In this document: positions 1-9,008 of the stretch, piece by piece | Numbering within the stretch: the first letter of the stretch is position 1 | Layout: every line of letters begins with the position of its first letter | Made by a program: the position numbers and the translations under genes | The notes under the pieces: model-generated | The model's input: the letters and a program-made list of their open reading frames with translations, nothing else | Database searches by the model: none | What the model was told of the DNA's origin: nothing | Origin: JADJLQ01 sp964396995 | GTDB taxonomy: Bacteria; Bacteroidota; Bacteroidia; Chitinophagales; Saprospiraceae | DNA length: 27,919 bases | Direction of reading: 5' to 3' | Assembly (NCBI GenBank): GCA_964396995.1 | Contig: CAYNIG010000026.1 | Span: 1 to 27,919, forward strand

Positions 1-116
1 ATTCTCAAATTTTGACAATCAATAAATTAGGACATTCCCAGCAGACCCTAAATAAGAGTGGGTAACCCCTTTATAAGACTTAGTTACCAGAATCGTAAAT
101 AACCACAAAGTATAGC

Positions 117-328
117 CTCCGCGAGAAATAAAAAAAACTATCTGCGACCTCAGCGTCTCTCCCACAGGATTCGTGCGAGAAATAAAAATAATGCTCGGCG
201 ACCTCAGCGTCTTTCCCATAGGGACTCGTGCGAGAACCAAAAATAACGCTCCGCGACCTCAGCCTCTCTCCCATAGGGACTCGTGGGAGAAATAAAAATA
301 ACTCTCCGCGACCTTCAGCGACCTATCC
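117..328. repeat. 54-55 bp tandem repeat, about 3.7 copies
   Basis: The word GCGAGA or GGGAGA recurs at 121, 175, 230 and 285, and GCGACCT at 144, 198, 253 and 308, giving spacings of 54, 55 and 55. Each unit has a GC-rich half (GCGACCTCAGCGTCTCTCCC and variants) and an AT-rich half (AGAAATAAAAATAA). In the third copy TCTCCCA (267-273) pairs exactly with TGGGAGA (284-290) around a 10-base loop; other copies keep most of this pairing. GGAGA (286-290) can also pair with TCTCC (303-307), so the units can fold in more than one way. The last copy breaks off near 328. It lies downstream of the amtB terminator and codes for nothing recognisable. Confidence 0.85.
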
Positions 329-378
329 AAAGTCCTTGTAAACGGAGAATAAAATAATAAATCCACCAGTCCTTAAAA

Positions 379-414
379 AAATAAAGCCCCGGTGCTTTCA
401 CCAAGGCTTTATTT
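379..414 (-). terminator. Intrinsic terminator of amtB
   Basis: A perfect 10-bp stem (AAATAAAGCC at 379-388, GGCTTTATTT at 405-414) encloses an inner GGTG/CACC stem (391-394, 399-402) with a CTTT loop. On the minus strand the 3' arm runs into seven T residues. It lies 35 bp past the amtB stop codon, as expected for a Rho-independent terminator. Confidence 0.85.
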
Positions 415-449
415 CTACCTTAAATATATATATGAATAAAAAAACGCTA

Positions 450-1775
450 TTACAATTTTTCGCCGTGCTGTGACATATCAAGTCCGGCTTCTTCTTCTTC
501 AGCACTTACTCTCATTGGAGTGATTAAATTAACAACACGTAATAAAACCCAGGTTCCAACAAAAACAAATACTACCACTATAGCCATAGCCATTAAATGA
601 AGTAAAAACAATTTCGTTTCACCAAAGAATAAACCATTACCGGTAGTATTTGCAGTATTGATGGCCTGATGAGCAAATACACCAGTAAGCAACATACCCA
701 TCATACCACCTACCCCATGACATGGAAATACATCGAGGGTATCATCTATATTGGTTTTGGCATTTCTCCATTCTACTACCATATTACTTACAATAGAAGA
801 TACTACCCCTACTGTGATGGCATGGGTAATACTTATAAATCCGGCTGCCGGAGTGATGGCGACCAATCCAACTACCGCACCTATACAGGAACCCATGGCT
901 GAAGGTTTTCTGCCTCGAACTGCATCGAAGATCATCCAGGTAAAGGCCGCTGCCGCTGAAGCAGCTGTAGTTGTAGCTAATGCCGTCGCTGCCAGACTAT
1001 TGGCTGCTAATGCAGATCCGCCATTGAAACCCAACCAGCCAAACCACAATAATGCAGTACCTAAAATTACATAAGTTATACGTGCCGGTTCCAATCCACC
1101 ACTTGCTCTGCTCTTAAAGAATAAAGCCGATACCAATGCAGCAACACCCGCACTCATATGTACTACTGTACCTCCTGCAAAGTCCAAAACTCCAAGTTTA
1201 AAGAAAAATCCATCAGGATGCCAGGTCATATGCGCAAGAGGAGAATAAATCAATAACGACCAGAGCACAATAAATAAAATATAAGAAGTAAATTTTACCC
1301 GCTCTGCAAATGCTCCGGTGATCAAGGCTGGTGTGATGATGGCAAATTTTAACTGATACATGGCAAACAATATCAGGGGTATGGATGGGGCCAAAGACCA
1401 GGGTTTATGTTCCAACACATTATTCATCATAAAAAAAGTTGCTGGATTACCTATAATCCCCCCTATAGTATCTCCAAACGCAAGGCTAAATCCAAGTATA
1501 ATCCATAGGATGGTAATTACAGACATGGATATGAATGACTGTGCCATGGTAGAGATTACATTTTTCTTACGCACCATACCACCATAAAAGAAGGCAAGGC
1601 CGGGCGTCATAAACAATACCAGTGCGGTAGCTGAAATCATCCAGGCAGTATCTCCGGAGTTCAAATCAGGTCCTGAATAAACTGCGGCTGGAATTCCCGG
1701 AAAAAATAAAGTTAATAATACTACTCCAATTAAGATGGCGAAGGGTATTAGTGCTAATTTTCGACTCATTGACAT
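450..1775 (-). CDS. amtB: Ammonium transporter (Amt/AmtB family)
   Basis: Inner-membrane trimeric channel that takes up ammonium as a nitrogen source. From ATG 1775 the protein has 441 residues: a signal-like first helix, about 11 further membrane helices, and the conserved C-terminal tail TPMRVSAEEEEAGLD. The Amt signatures are present: LDFAGGTVVH carrying the first pore His (206) and DVFPCHGVGG carrying the second (353), plus QLKFAIITPALITGAFAERV and LLWFGWLGFNGGSA. An upstream ATG at 1823 would add 16 residues, but it falls in the spacer between the promoter boxes, so 1775 (or 1769) is preferred. There is no PII (glnK) gene beside it in this window. It is transcribed alone and ends at its own terminator. 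Family assignment is firm; the exact start is inferred. Confidence 0.95.
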   Translation of the reverse strand: MSMSRKLALIPFAILIGVVLLTLFFPGIPAAVYSGPDLNSGDTAWMISATALVLFMTPGLAFFYGGMVRKKNVISTMAQSFISMSVITILWIILGFSLAFGDTIGGIIGNPATFFMMNNVLEHKPWSLAPSIPLILFAMYQLKFAIITPALITGAFAERVKFTSYILFIVLWSLLIYSPLAHMTWHPDGFFFKLGVLDFAGGTVVHMSAGVAALVSALFFKSRASGGLEPARITYVILGTALLWFGWLGFNGGSALAANSLAATALATTTAASAAAAFTWMIFDAVRGRKPSAMGSCIGAVVGLVAITPAAGFISITHAITVGVVSSIVSNMVVEWRNAKTNIDDTLDVFPCHGVGGMMGMLLTGVFAHQAINTANTTGNGLFFGETKLFLLHLMAMAIVVVFVFVGTWVLLRVVNLITPMRVSAEEEEAGLDMSQHGEKL

Positions 1776-2118
1776 AGATTGATTCTGTTTTGTTGGTTCA
1801 AATCTAAGTCGGCTTATCAGCATTCAAAATTCAAAAAGACCCAAAACTTGTAATTTCCAATTTTTCATATTTTATGAGCATAAATACTATATTTTAAACC
1901 TGAATTGGGCATTTTATCCATTTTTTGGGGCCTAAACACAGTTTTTTAAACCAAAAATGTTAATTCCAACCATTTTAAAGATTTAAACAAAATACCCGGA
2001 GGATCCCAAAATGAACTGCCTCTTTAACTTGTAAGCCCTCTTTGATCCAAATGGAAAATACCCTATGTCAATATTTTTTGAGATCTTTCATTTTGAATAA
2101 AGATAAAAGTAAACTCCT
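1776..2118. other. Divergent intergenic region, amtB / c-heme gene
   Basis: Besides the amtB promoter, this AT-rich spacer holds a seven-codon open frame (2011-2034, MNCLFNL) preceded by GGAGG at 1998-2002. It also has a weak -7-like TCATTTTG at 2088-2095, 23 bases before the ATG of the rightward gene, with no good -33 partner. I see no convincing operator or structured RNA. Confidence 0.5.
1799..1829 (-). promoter_or_regulatory. amtB promoter, Bacteroidota type
   Basis: Read on the minus strand, TTTTG (1829-1825), an 18-base spacer and TAGATTTG (1806-1799) match the Bacteroidota housekeeping consensus TTG-N17-23-TAnnTTTG exactly. Transcription would start near 1794, giving a leader of about 18 bases before ATG 1775. 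This also decides the start codon. Confidence 0.7.
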
Positions 2119-5025
2119 ATGTATCAATTGGTAATAATCTGGTGTTTAATCATACTGACCGCTGCTTGTAAAAATGAAAAAAGAATGGGTGCAGGTAATG
2201 GATTTCAAATAGAAAATGGATTCACCATTCAATTGATAGCTCAAGAACCTCTTATAACAGACCCGGTAGATCTCGAATTCGATGAACACGGCAATGCTTA
2301 TGTACTGGAAATGCCAGGATATCCATTGGAAGATAGTCAAAGCAGAATAGTATTGTTGTCAGATGCAAACAGCGATGGCGTATTTGATAAAAGAATTGAA
2401 TTTGCCAACAATCTAAATATGGCCTCTTCTATTTTACTATACAAAGAAGGAATTCTAGTTGCCACTCCTCCCTATCTATTATACGTACAAGATCAAAATA
2501 AAGATCTAATAGCCGACCGGGTAGATACCCTGATGTCAGGTTTCAGTACTGGTAATCTTCAACATAATTACAACGGACTTATTTATGGATTGGATGGATG
2601 GATATATGCTGCCAATGGAGGAAATAGCGGAGCACCCTACTGGTGGCCCGATTCATTAAATAAATTGCCACTCCGAGGTCAGGACATCCGGTTCCATTTG
2701 GATCAAAAAAAACTGGAAAGATTAGGGGAATCATCCGGAGGTTTTGGCCTGGCTATGGATCATTATGGTCATTTTTTCGAGACGCATAATACAGATCATA
2801 TCCAGCACCTGGTCTTCCCGGATCGTTATATACGAAACCATAGGCTCAACATTGAACATACCTTGCAAAATAGTTCTGATCATGATGAAAATGGTTTGGC
2901 TCGGATATATCCTATAGGTGAACAAGAAACCCGTGTGAATCATCCGGAACAATCGGGTCATTTTTCAGGTGCTTGTGGCATTACTTTTTATGGCGGCGAT
3001 GCATTTGGAGAAAGATTTAATAATACCCTATGGACTGCTGATGTAGTGCTCAATCTATTACATGTGGATAAAATCAGTTCAGCCGGAGCTGGATTAAAAG
3101 CTTCCAGGGTGATAAATAATAAAGAGTTTCTTGCAAGCAGTGACAGAGCCCACAGGCCAGTAAATATGAAGGTGGGATACGATGGAGCCTTGTATGTAAT
3201 CGATATGTATCGCGATGTAATAGAACATCCTGAATGGATTCCGGATGATATAGAGGCTACAGTAAATTTAAATGCCGGAAAAGACAAAGGAAGGATTTAC
3301 CGTATAAGCAAGGCAGGGAATACGGTAAAAAATGGGATAGCTGATCAAGATCTAATAAAAATGCTTTCGTCGGAAAACCAGGAGATAAGGATGTTGGCCC
3401 ACCGAAAACTTACGGAATCACCGAAATCTGAATCGGATTTAAATACATTGATCAAAGCCGTAACGCTGCCCGGTGCCAGAGATTTTACAAGATTACATGC
3501 AGGATGGATTCTTTCGATTCATAACCTATTGTCACTACCTTATCTTAAGCAATTAATTTCAGATCCTAATCCGGGTTTAAAAGAAAATGCTTTACTGATT
3601 TCTGAGAAATATATAAATGATTCTACTTCGTTGATTCCAGTCATTCTCGAAAAGTTTCTTGATGATGATGCACGGGTACGAATGCAGGCTGCCTTGACCA
3701 TAAGCACATTGAATGAATCAAATGCAACCCTATATAAGGGCGAAATATTAAAATACAGCACTTTAAGTATTCAGAAACCAGGGGACAAATACGCTATCGC
3801 CGCTCTTACCCTGGCTAATAAAAATTATCCGCAGGAATTATTTGCCAAGGTAATAAACGACAGTACACAGATTGATTTACAAACATCGCTGGCAGGAATG
3901 GCAACATCCTCAACTGAACAACTGACTGCGATTTTAAGAATATTAAAAAATAAAAATATACCTGCATTTGATCCAATCATCCAATCAATTACCCATCATA
4001 TCAGGACAACAGGAGATAATAATAAATGGATACCGATTATCAATGAATTAGAAAAAAATGCTTCACCCTACAGACTTATCCATATTCATGCGTTGAGAAC
4101 TAAAATGGGTCTGCCATCCTCAGTAAATTATTTAAAACTTTCTGCTGATGCCTTAATCAAATTAAACGAAAACAAAATCAATGATGAATCGCTTATTGAA
4201 AATATACAGCTCATTGCGTCACAACCAGCACACAAACAGATTCCCATTTTATTAAAATACATCTCCAACACCAGGTCCATAAAAACGCAGGAAGCTGCCC
4301 TCAAACAATTAAATGATATAAAAGATCCACAAGTAGGCACCGAACTGGTTAACAACTGGTCTGCTCTCGGGCCTCAGGTAAGAATACATGCAGGCAATAT
4401 TTTACTCTACAATAAAATACATCACGATGCACTACTTACCGGACTGGAAAATAAAAAAATAAATATTGGTGAAATGAATTTCGACCTCGAAAGAAGAAGG
4501 ACCCTGCTGTGGTGGTCTGGAAACGATGAAATCAAAAAAAGGGCAAGCGCATTATTTAAAGATTCCGGTGTAACCAATAGAAAAGACGCGTTGGATAAAT
4601 TAAAACCCGCCATAAGCCTGGCTGGCAACAGCGATAAAGGAAAGATTATATTTAGTAACCAGTGTGGTTCTTGTCATATATATGGTGCTATCGGCAATGA
4701 AGTCGGACCTAACCTTACCGAAATAAACAGAAAGAGTAAAGAAACACTATTGCACGATATCATTGATCCCAATGCAGCAACAGATACCAAATACATCAAT
4801 CATAAAGTAGAACTTAAAAATGGCGATATACACCTGGGCATAATCTCAAAGGAAAATGATATTGAAATCACGGTAAAAAAAATGGGTGGCACCTCGGTTA
4901 CTATTTCCAAAAGTGAAATAAAAGATTTTTCCTCCCTTGGTACCTCGCTTATGATGGAGGGATTTGAAAACACGATCACTCCTCAAGAGATGGCTGATCT
5001 GCTGGCCTTTTTACAAGGTAAATAA
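2119..5025 (+). CDS. PVC-type c-heme lipoprotein with beta-propeller and HEAT repeats
   Basis: Large exported lipoprotein (968 residues) of the 'membrane-bound dehydrogenase / PVC-type haem-binding CxxCH' family. The lipobox LTAAC puts the lipidated Cys at 17. Residues about 28-400 resemble the family's NHL/glucose-dehydrogenase-like propeller (DPVDLEFDEHGNAYVLEMPGY; YDGALYVIDMYRDVIEHP). About 425-810 is helical and HEAT-like (many repeats of the form DPNPGLKENALLI). Residues 835-968 are a cytochrome c domain with CGSCH at 849-853 and the family ending ITPQEMADLLAFLQG. Such proteins are abundant in Planctomycetes and Verrucomicrobia and also found in Bacteroidota; the substrate is unknown, and electron transfer or sugar oxidation is inference. 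It lies 55 bp upstream of the sulfatase on the same strand with no terminator between them, so a two-gene operon is likely. Confidence 0.88.
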   Translation: MYQLVIIWCLIILTAACKNEKRMGAGNGFQIENGFTIQLIAQEPLITDPVDLEFDEHGNAYVLEMPGYPLEDSQSRIVLLSDANSDGVFDKRIEFANNLNMASSILLYKEGILVATPPYLLYVQDQNKDLIADRVDTLMSGFSTGNLQHNYNGLIYGLDGWIYAANGGNSGAPYWWPDSLNKLPLRGQDIRFHLDQKKLERLGESSGGFGLAMDHYGHFFETHNTDHIQHLVFPDRYIRNHRLNIEHTLQNSSDHDENGLARIYPIGEQETRVNHPEQSGHFSGACGITFYGGDAFGERFNNTLWTADVVLNLLHVDKISSAGAGLKASRVINNKEFLASSDRAHRPVNMKVGYDGALYVIDMYRDVIEHPEWIPDDIEATVNLNAGKDKGRIYRISKAGNTVKNGIADQDLIKMLSSENQEIRMLAHRKLTESPKSESDLNTLIKAVTLPGARDFTRLHAGWILSIHNLLSLPYLKQLISDPNPGLKENALLISEKYINDSTSLIPVILEKFLDDDARVRMQAALTISTLNESNATLYKGEILKYSTLSIQKPGDKYAIAALTLANKNYPQELFAKVINDSTQIDLQTSLAGMATSSTEQLTAILRILKNKNIPAFDPIIQSITHHIRTTGDNNKWIPIINELEKNASPYRLIHIHALRTKMGLPSSVNYLKLSADALIKLNENKINDESLIENIQLIASQPAHKQIPILLKYISNTRSIKTQEAALKQLNDIKDPQVGTELVNNWSALGPQVRIHAGNILLYNKIHHDALLTGLENKKINIGEMNFDLERRRTLLWWSGNDEIKKRASALFKDSGVTNRKDALDKLKPAISLAGNSDKGKIIFSNQCGSCHIYGAIGNEVGPNLTEINRKSKETLLHDIIDPNAATDTKYINHKVELKNGDIHLGIISKENDIEITVKKMGGTSVTISKSEIKDFSSLGTSLMMEGFENTITPQEMADLLAFLQGK

Positions 5026-5080
5026 AATCTTATTTTAATAAAAAAGGATATTGCAAATTGGAAAATCTATATTTTAGAAA

Positions 5081-6862
5081 ATGATCAAAAAAGAATGGTA
5101 CGTATTGATTTTAGTAGGATTGATTTTTCATCTGGGCAGCTCAAGTACCCATGTGGATAAAGAATTAAAGAAGCCAAACATTGTTTGGGTGGTGGCTGAC
5201 GACCAGGGTTGGGGTGATCTGGGAATTAATGGGAACCCTTGGGTTAAGACCCCAAACATTGATTTATTAGCTAAAAACGGAGCTCGTTTTGATCGTTTTT
5301 TTGTAAGCCCTGTCTGTTCACCTACCAGAGCAGAATTAATGACAGGAAGATATCACGTAAGAAGCGGAGTGTGGGAAACATCAGCTGGTGCAGAACGTAT
5401 GGATCTTGATGAAACCACCATCGCGGATATTCTTAAAAAAAATGGCTATCAGACAGGGGCTTTTGGCAAATGGCACAATGGAATGCAGTTTCCATACCAT
5501 CCGCTAGGCAGAGGATTTATGGAATTTTATGGTTTTTGCTCGGGTCATTGGGGCAATTATTTTAGTCCCTTACTGGAACACAATGGTAAAATAGTCAAAG
5601 GGAATGGATTCTTACCCGATGATTTGACGGATAAAGCCATTAACTACATAAAAAAGAATAAAGACAAGCCATTCTTTGTTTACCTACCCTTTAACACTCC
5701 TCATAGCCCAATGCAGGTGCCTGATAAATGGTGGAATAAATACAAAGACTGCACCCTGGATACATTGCAAACCTATTCCCACAGAGAAATACCGGAACAT
5801 ACCCGGGCAGCTTATGCACTTACTGAAAATATAGATTGGAATGTTGGAAGATTATTAAAAACCTTATCTGAATACAAGTTGGAAGAAAACACCATTGTGC
5901 TGTATATGACGGATAATGGACCCAACGGGCATAGATGGAATGGTATGATGAAAGGAATTAAAGGTACGGTAGATGAAGGAGGGATCAGATCACCTTTATT
6001 TATCCAATGGAAGAGTCGTATCAAACAAGGAGTATCAATATCCCCTATCTCTGCCTCCATAGATCTATTCCCTACATTATTGGATTTGCTGGAAATCCCA
6101 TTACCATCAGAAAAACCGATCGACGGCAGAAGTCTCAAACCATTATTATTACAAGACCATTCAGTTGCCTGGCCTGATCGGTATATTGTGAGTTACTGGA
6201 GAAATAAAATAAGTGTCAGATCACAGCAATACAGACTGGATGCTGATAATAAATTATTTGACCTGTTTGCAGATCCATCACAGAATATAGATATTGCCAG
6301 CAAGTTGCCGGGTGTATTGCAGGAAATGATTGCAACGAAAAGAAAATGGGAACAAGAAATATTGATCGAACTTCCTTCCAACGATCAAAGGCCTTTTATC
6401 CTGAGTCATCCTGATTTTCGATATAATCAATTACCTGCACGCGATGCCCGTATTCACGGCGGTATTCAGAGGTCAAACCGGTTTCCCAACAGCAGTTATT
6501 TTAAAAACTGGAAGTCTATACAGGATAGCATTACCTGGGATGTGGAGGTATTAGAACCAGGAATTTTTGAAGCCATTATATACTATACTTGCAGTAATAA
6601 AAATATTGGCTCCACAATACAATTAAGCCTGGGCGAAACCAAAACAGAATCCATAATCAATAAAGCTCATGATTCGGAATTTCTATACGCAGATAAAGAC
6701 CGGTTTACCAGACTGGAATCCTATGAAAAGGATTTTATTCCCATGTCCATAGGAAAAATCCATCTTGCCAAAGGTAAAGGTGTACTTAGTTTAAAAGCAA
6801 TATCTATACCCAAAGAGGAAGTAATGGAGTTTAGGATGTTGCTTTTAAATAAAATTCGCTAA
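5081..6862 (+). CDS. Secreted arylsulfatase (sulfatase family S1)
   Basis: Hydrolyses sulfate esters, probably of glycans, outside the cytoplasm. It has 593 residues. An N-terminal signal peptide (MIKKEWYVLILVGLIFHLGSSS) is followed by the alkaline-phosphatase fold. Visible active-site elements are the metal ligands D40-D41 (VVADDQGWGD), the signature C79-S-P-T-R83-A-E-L-M-T-G-R in which Cys79 would be converted to formylglycine, FGKWH at 129-132, and MTDNG with D278. Residues about 430-593 form an extra C-terminal beta-rich region of unassigned family. No T9SS sorting domain is present. Maturation needs a formylglycine-generating enzyme or anaerobic sulfatase-maturating enzyme, neither of which is in the window. 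It follows the c-heme lipoprotein and may be co-transcribed with it. A TATATTTT box (5068-5075) five bases before the ATG is a weak alternative promoter. Confidence 0.93.
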   Translation: MIKKEWYVLILVGLIFHLGSSSTHVDKELKKPNIVWVVADDQGWGDLGINGNPWVKTPNIDLLAKNGARFDRFFVSPVCSPTRAELMTGRYHVRSGVWETSAGAERMDLDETTIADILKKNGYQTGAFGKWHNGMQFPYHPLGRGFMEFYGFCSGHWGNYFSPLLEHNGKIVKGNGFLPDDLTDKAINYIKKNKDKPFFVYLPFNTPHSPMQVPDKWWNKYKDCTLDTLQTYSHREIPEHTRAAYALTENIDWNVGRLLKTLSEYKLEENTIVLYMTDNGPNGHRWNGMMKGIKGTVDEGGIRSPLFIQWKSRIKQGVSISPISASIDLFPTLLDLLEIPLPSEKPIDGRSLKPLLLQDHSVAWPDRYIVSYWRNKISVRSQQYRLDADNKLFDLFADPSQNIDIASKLPGVLQEMIATKRKWEQEILIELPSNDQRPFILSHPDFRYNQLPARDARIHGGIQRSNRFPNSSYFKNWKSIQDSITWDVEVLEPGIFEAIIYYTCSNKNIGSTIQLSLGETKTESIINKAHDSEFLYADKDRFTRLESYEKDFIPMSIGKIHLAKGKGVLSLKAISIPKEEVMEFRMLLLNKIR

Positions 6863-6901
6863 GTCTCACAATACCATTCTCAAAAAAGCCTTGGTTTTTT
6901 T

Positions 6902-8764
6902 TTAAACCCGCTCTATACTCTTCTTCACAAAGTCAGTAAGTTCAGCTCCGGTAAGAAGTCCTTGTTGTAACATGGCTAATCTATAAAGCTGAGAAGCAAT
7001 TTCCTGTTTTCGATCATCATTGGCGTTAATCAATTTGTCTGCTATCACCGGGTGGTTACCGTTGACAATCACCTGATATGAATCCGGAAAAAGATCAGCG
7101 CCCATACCCTGCATCATTTGCATTTCTTTCATTCTGCGGATGAATTCAGGCTTGGTGATTTGTACCGGTGCATCTGATGGGCTGAGTGGTTTTACTTCTA
7201 CCTTATTCATTGGTCCCTTAACCAATCCTTCGAAAACTTTTTTTATGGCCTCTTCTTCGTCTTTTGAAAGCACCCCTTCTATTTTTTCGTCTTTCTCTAT
7301 CAATTTACTCAGTGCATCCGCATCTACTCTGGAAAAGTGAGTCTTTTCAAGTTTGGTTTCCAGGTGCTGCATAAAATGATTATCGATCGGCTGATCCAAT
7401 AATACTACATCGTACCCTTTTTCTTTAGCCGCATCTATCTGTGCATGATGTAAATCCGGAGCATGGGTATAGAGGTAAATCAATTCACCATTTTTATTAG
7501 TTTGATTTTGCTTTATCTTTTCTTTATAGGACTCGATGGTACTGAATGTATTATCAGTAGATTTTAATAACGCGATCGGCAATGCTTTTTCATAGAATTT
7601 TTCATCTGTGATCATGCCGTATTTTACAAACGGGCCTATATCCTGCCATTTAGATTCATAGCCGGGTCGATCATTTTTAAATAATTCTTCGAGTTTTTCG
7701 GCCACTTTTTTACTGATGTAATTAGTGATCTTTTTTACTTGTTTATCACTCTGCAGTGCACTTCGCGATACATTTAATGGAATGTCCGGTGAATCAATCA
7801 CCCCATGCAGCATCATGAGAAAGTCAGGCACAATATCTTTCACTTCGTCAGTCACGTATACCTGATTGCTGTACAATTGGATTTTATTTTTTTGCCAATC
7901 CATACCGGCGTTTATCTTTGGGAAATACAGTATACCGGTCAGATTGAAAGGATAATCTATATTGAGATGGATCCAAAATAAAGGGGCTCCTCCAAACAAA
8001 TACAGATCATTGTAGAATTTTTTATAATCTTCATCCGTGAGCTCCGATGGATTCTTTTTCCATATCGGATGGGAGTCATTGATGATATTATCTACTTCTG
8101 TTTTTATTTCTTTTCGATTTTCACCTTCACCCTCCCAGTCGTATTCAGTGCGCTTTCCTAATCTGATCGGAAAAGGCAAAAAACGGCAATACTTTTTAAG
8201 CAGATCTTCTATTTTATGTTTTTCACCGTATTCTTTACTTTCTTCGGAGATATGCAGTATGATATCGGTGCCTCTTTCGGCTTTTTCAGCATCCTCTAAG
8301 GTATAAGATGGGCTCCCGTCACAGGACCACAAAATGGCCTTTTCTTCTTCATTGTACGATTTACTCAGTACCTCCACTTTATCCGCCACCATAAAAGCGG
8401 AATAAAACCCAAGTCCAAAATGCCCAATGATATTGGTTTCTCCTTTAAATTTTTCAATAAATTCCTGAGCTGACGATAAAGCTACCTGATTTAGATATTT
8501 CCGGGCTTCTTCAGCGGAAAGACCGATACCTCGGTCACGGATAGTAACTGTCTTTTTGTCTTCATCTACTAAAATATCAATGGTAAGATCTCCCAGTTCG
8601 CCTTTGGCAATTCCCTTGGATGAGAGTGTCTGCAATTTGGATGTTGCATCTATTGCATTGGATACCAATTCTCTAAGAAAAATCTCCTGATCCGAATAAA
8701 GAAATTTTTTGATGATGGGAAAAATGTTTTCGGTCTGTACTGCTATATTTCCTTTTTCTGCCAT
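6902..8764 (-). CDS. htpG: Molecular chaperone HtpG (bacterial Hsp90)
   Basis: Cytosolic ATP-dependent chaperone acting as a dimer in protein folding and stress protection. The length, 620 residues, matches the family. The N-terminal GHKL ATPase domain shows FLRELVSNAIDATSKL (the usual SNASDA box in its Bacteroidota form SNAIDA), RDRGIGLSAEE and GHFGLGFYSAFMVADKVEV. The middle domain carries DIPLNVSRSALQSDKQVKKI with the conserved Arg. The C-terminal dimerisation region ends in KKSIERV. ATG 8764 begins the conserved MAEKGNIAVQTENIFPIIKKF. It is a single gene, convergent with the sulfatase (39 bp apart) and divergent from the S9 peptidase. I see no CIRCE-like operator upstream. Confidence 0.97.
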   Translation of the reverse strand: MAEKGNIAVQTENIFPIIKKFLYSDQEIFLRELVSNAIDATSKLQTLSSKGIAKGELGDLTIDILVDEDKKTVTIRDRGIGLSAEEARKYLNQVALSSAQEFIEKFKGETNIIGHFGLGFYSAFMVADKVEVLSKSYNEEEKAILWSCDGSPSYTLEDAEKAERGTDIILHISEESKEYGEKHKIEDLLKKYCRFLPFPIRLGKRTEYDWEGEGENRKEIKTEVDNIINDSHPIWKKNPSELTDEDYKKFYNDLYLFGGAPLFWIHLNIDYPFNLTGILYFPKINAGMDWQKNKIQLYSNQVYVTDEVKDIVPDFLMMLHGVIDSPDIPLNVSRSALQSDKQVKKITNYISKKVAEKLEELFKNDRPGYESKWQDIGPFVKYGMITDEKFYEKALPIALLKSTDNTFSTIESYKEKIKQNQTNKNGELIYLYTHAPDLHHAQIDAAKEKGYDVVLLDQPIDNHFMQHLETKLEKTHFSRVDADALSKLIEKDEKIEGVLSKDEEEAIKKVFEGLVKGPMNKVEVKPLSPSDAPVQITKPEFIRRMKEMQMMQGMGADLFPDSYQVIVNGNHPVIADKLINANDDRKQEIASQLYRLAMLQQGLLTGAELTDFVKKSIERV

Positions 8765-8956
8765 GACTATTTTGTATTGATTTTATTGAAATGCTTGTTC
8801 GGGACACTGTTGACAAAGGTTATGCCATGAGACTGTGAACTGACAAATTGGCTGAGAGATCAGAGGTTCAATTTAATAACCAGTAATAGCAATCCTGCTT
8901 TTTATTTATCGATTTGAAGGTCTGAAGGACAGCCACCTATAAATTTAATTGATGTC

Positions 8957-8985
8957 TTGCCATTTATTTAAACTCAGTATATTTA
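8957..8985 (+). promoter_or_regulatory. Promoter of the S9 peptidase gene
   Basis: TTG (8957-8959), an 18-base spacer and TATATTTA (8978-8985) match the Bacteroidota consensus except for the last base. The predicted start near 8990 gives a leader of about 17-20 bases to ATG 9009, and places the upstream in-frame TTG at 8949 outside the transcript. Confidence 0.5.
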
Positions 8986-9008
8986 TCCTACCTTCAACAA
9001 ATGGCAAA

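Larger units (their letters stand above)
1..449. other. Gene-free window end
   Basis: No convincing gene was found here. The open frames that cross it run through the tandem repeat and have no recognisable protein content. Bases 61-88 hold a weak inverted repeat (GGTAAC at 61-66 and GTTACC at 83-88). Bases 117-328 are the tandem repeat and 379-414 the amtB terminator. The rest is AT-rich sequence with nothing I can name. Confidence 0.6.

Noticed and set aside
19..274. Small minus-strand proteins across the tandem repeat
   Set aside because: The frames only follow the repeated DNA, their peptides are the repeat read in different frames, and no start signal or known domain is seen.
117..328. 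CRISPR array
   Set aside because: The whole 54-55 bp unit repeats with scattered changes; there are no unique spacers between conserved repeats and no cas genes.
2731..2961. Minus-strand open frame inside the c-heme gene, and similar frames inside other genes
   Set aside because: These lie opposite well-supported coding regions and show no domains, signal peptides or promoters.
6879..6901. Shared terminator between the sulfatase gene and htpG
   Set aside because: AAAAAAGCCTTGGTTTTTTTT looks symmetrical, but its GC pairs would leave a two-base loop, so a stable hairpin does not form.
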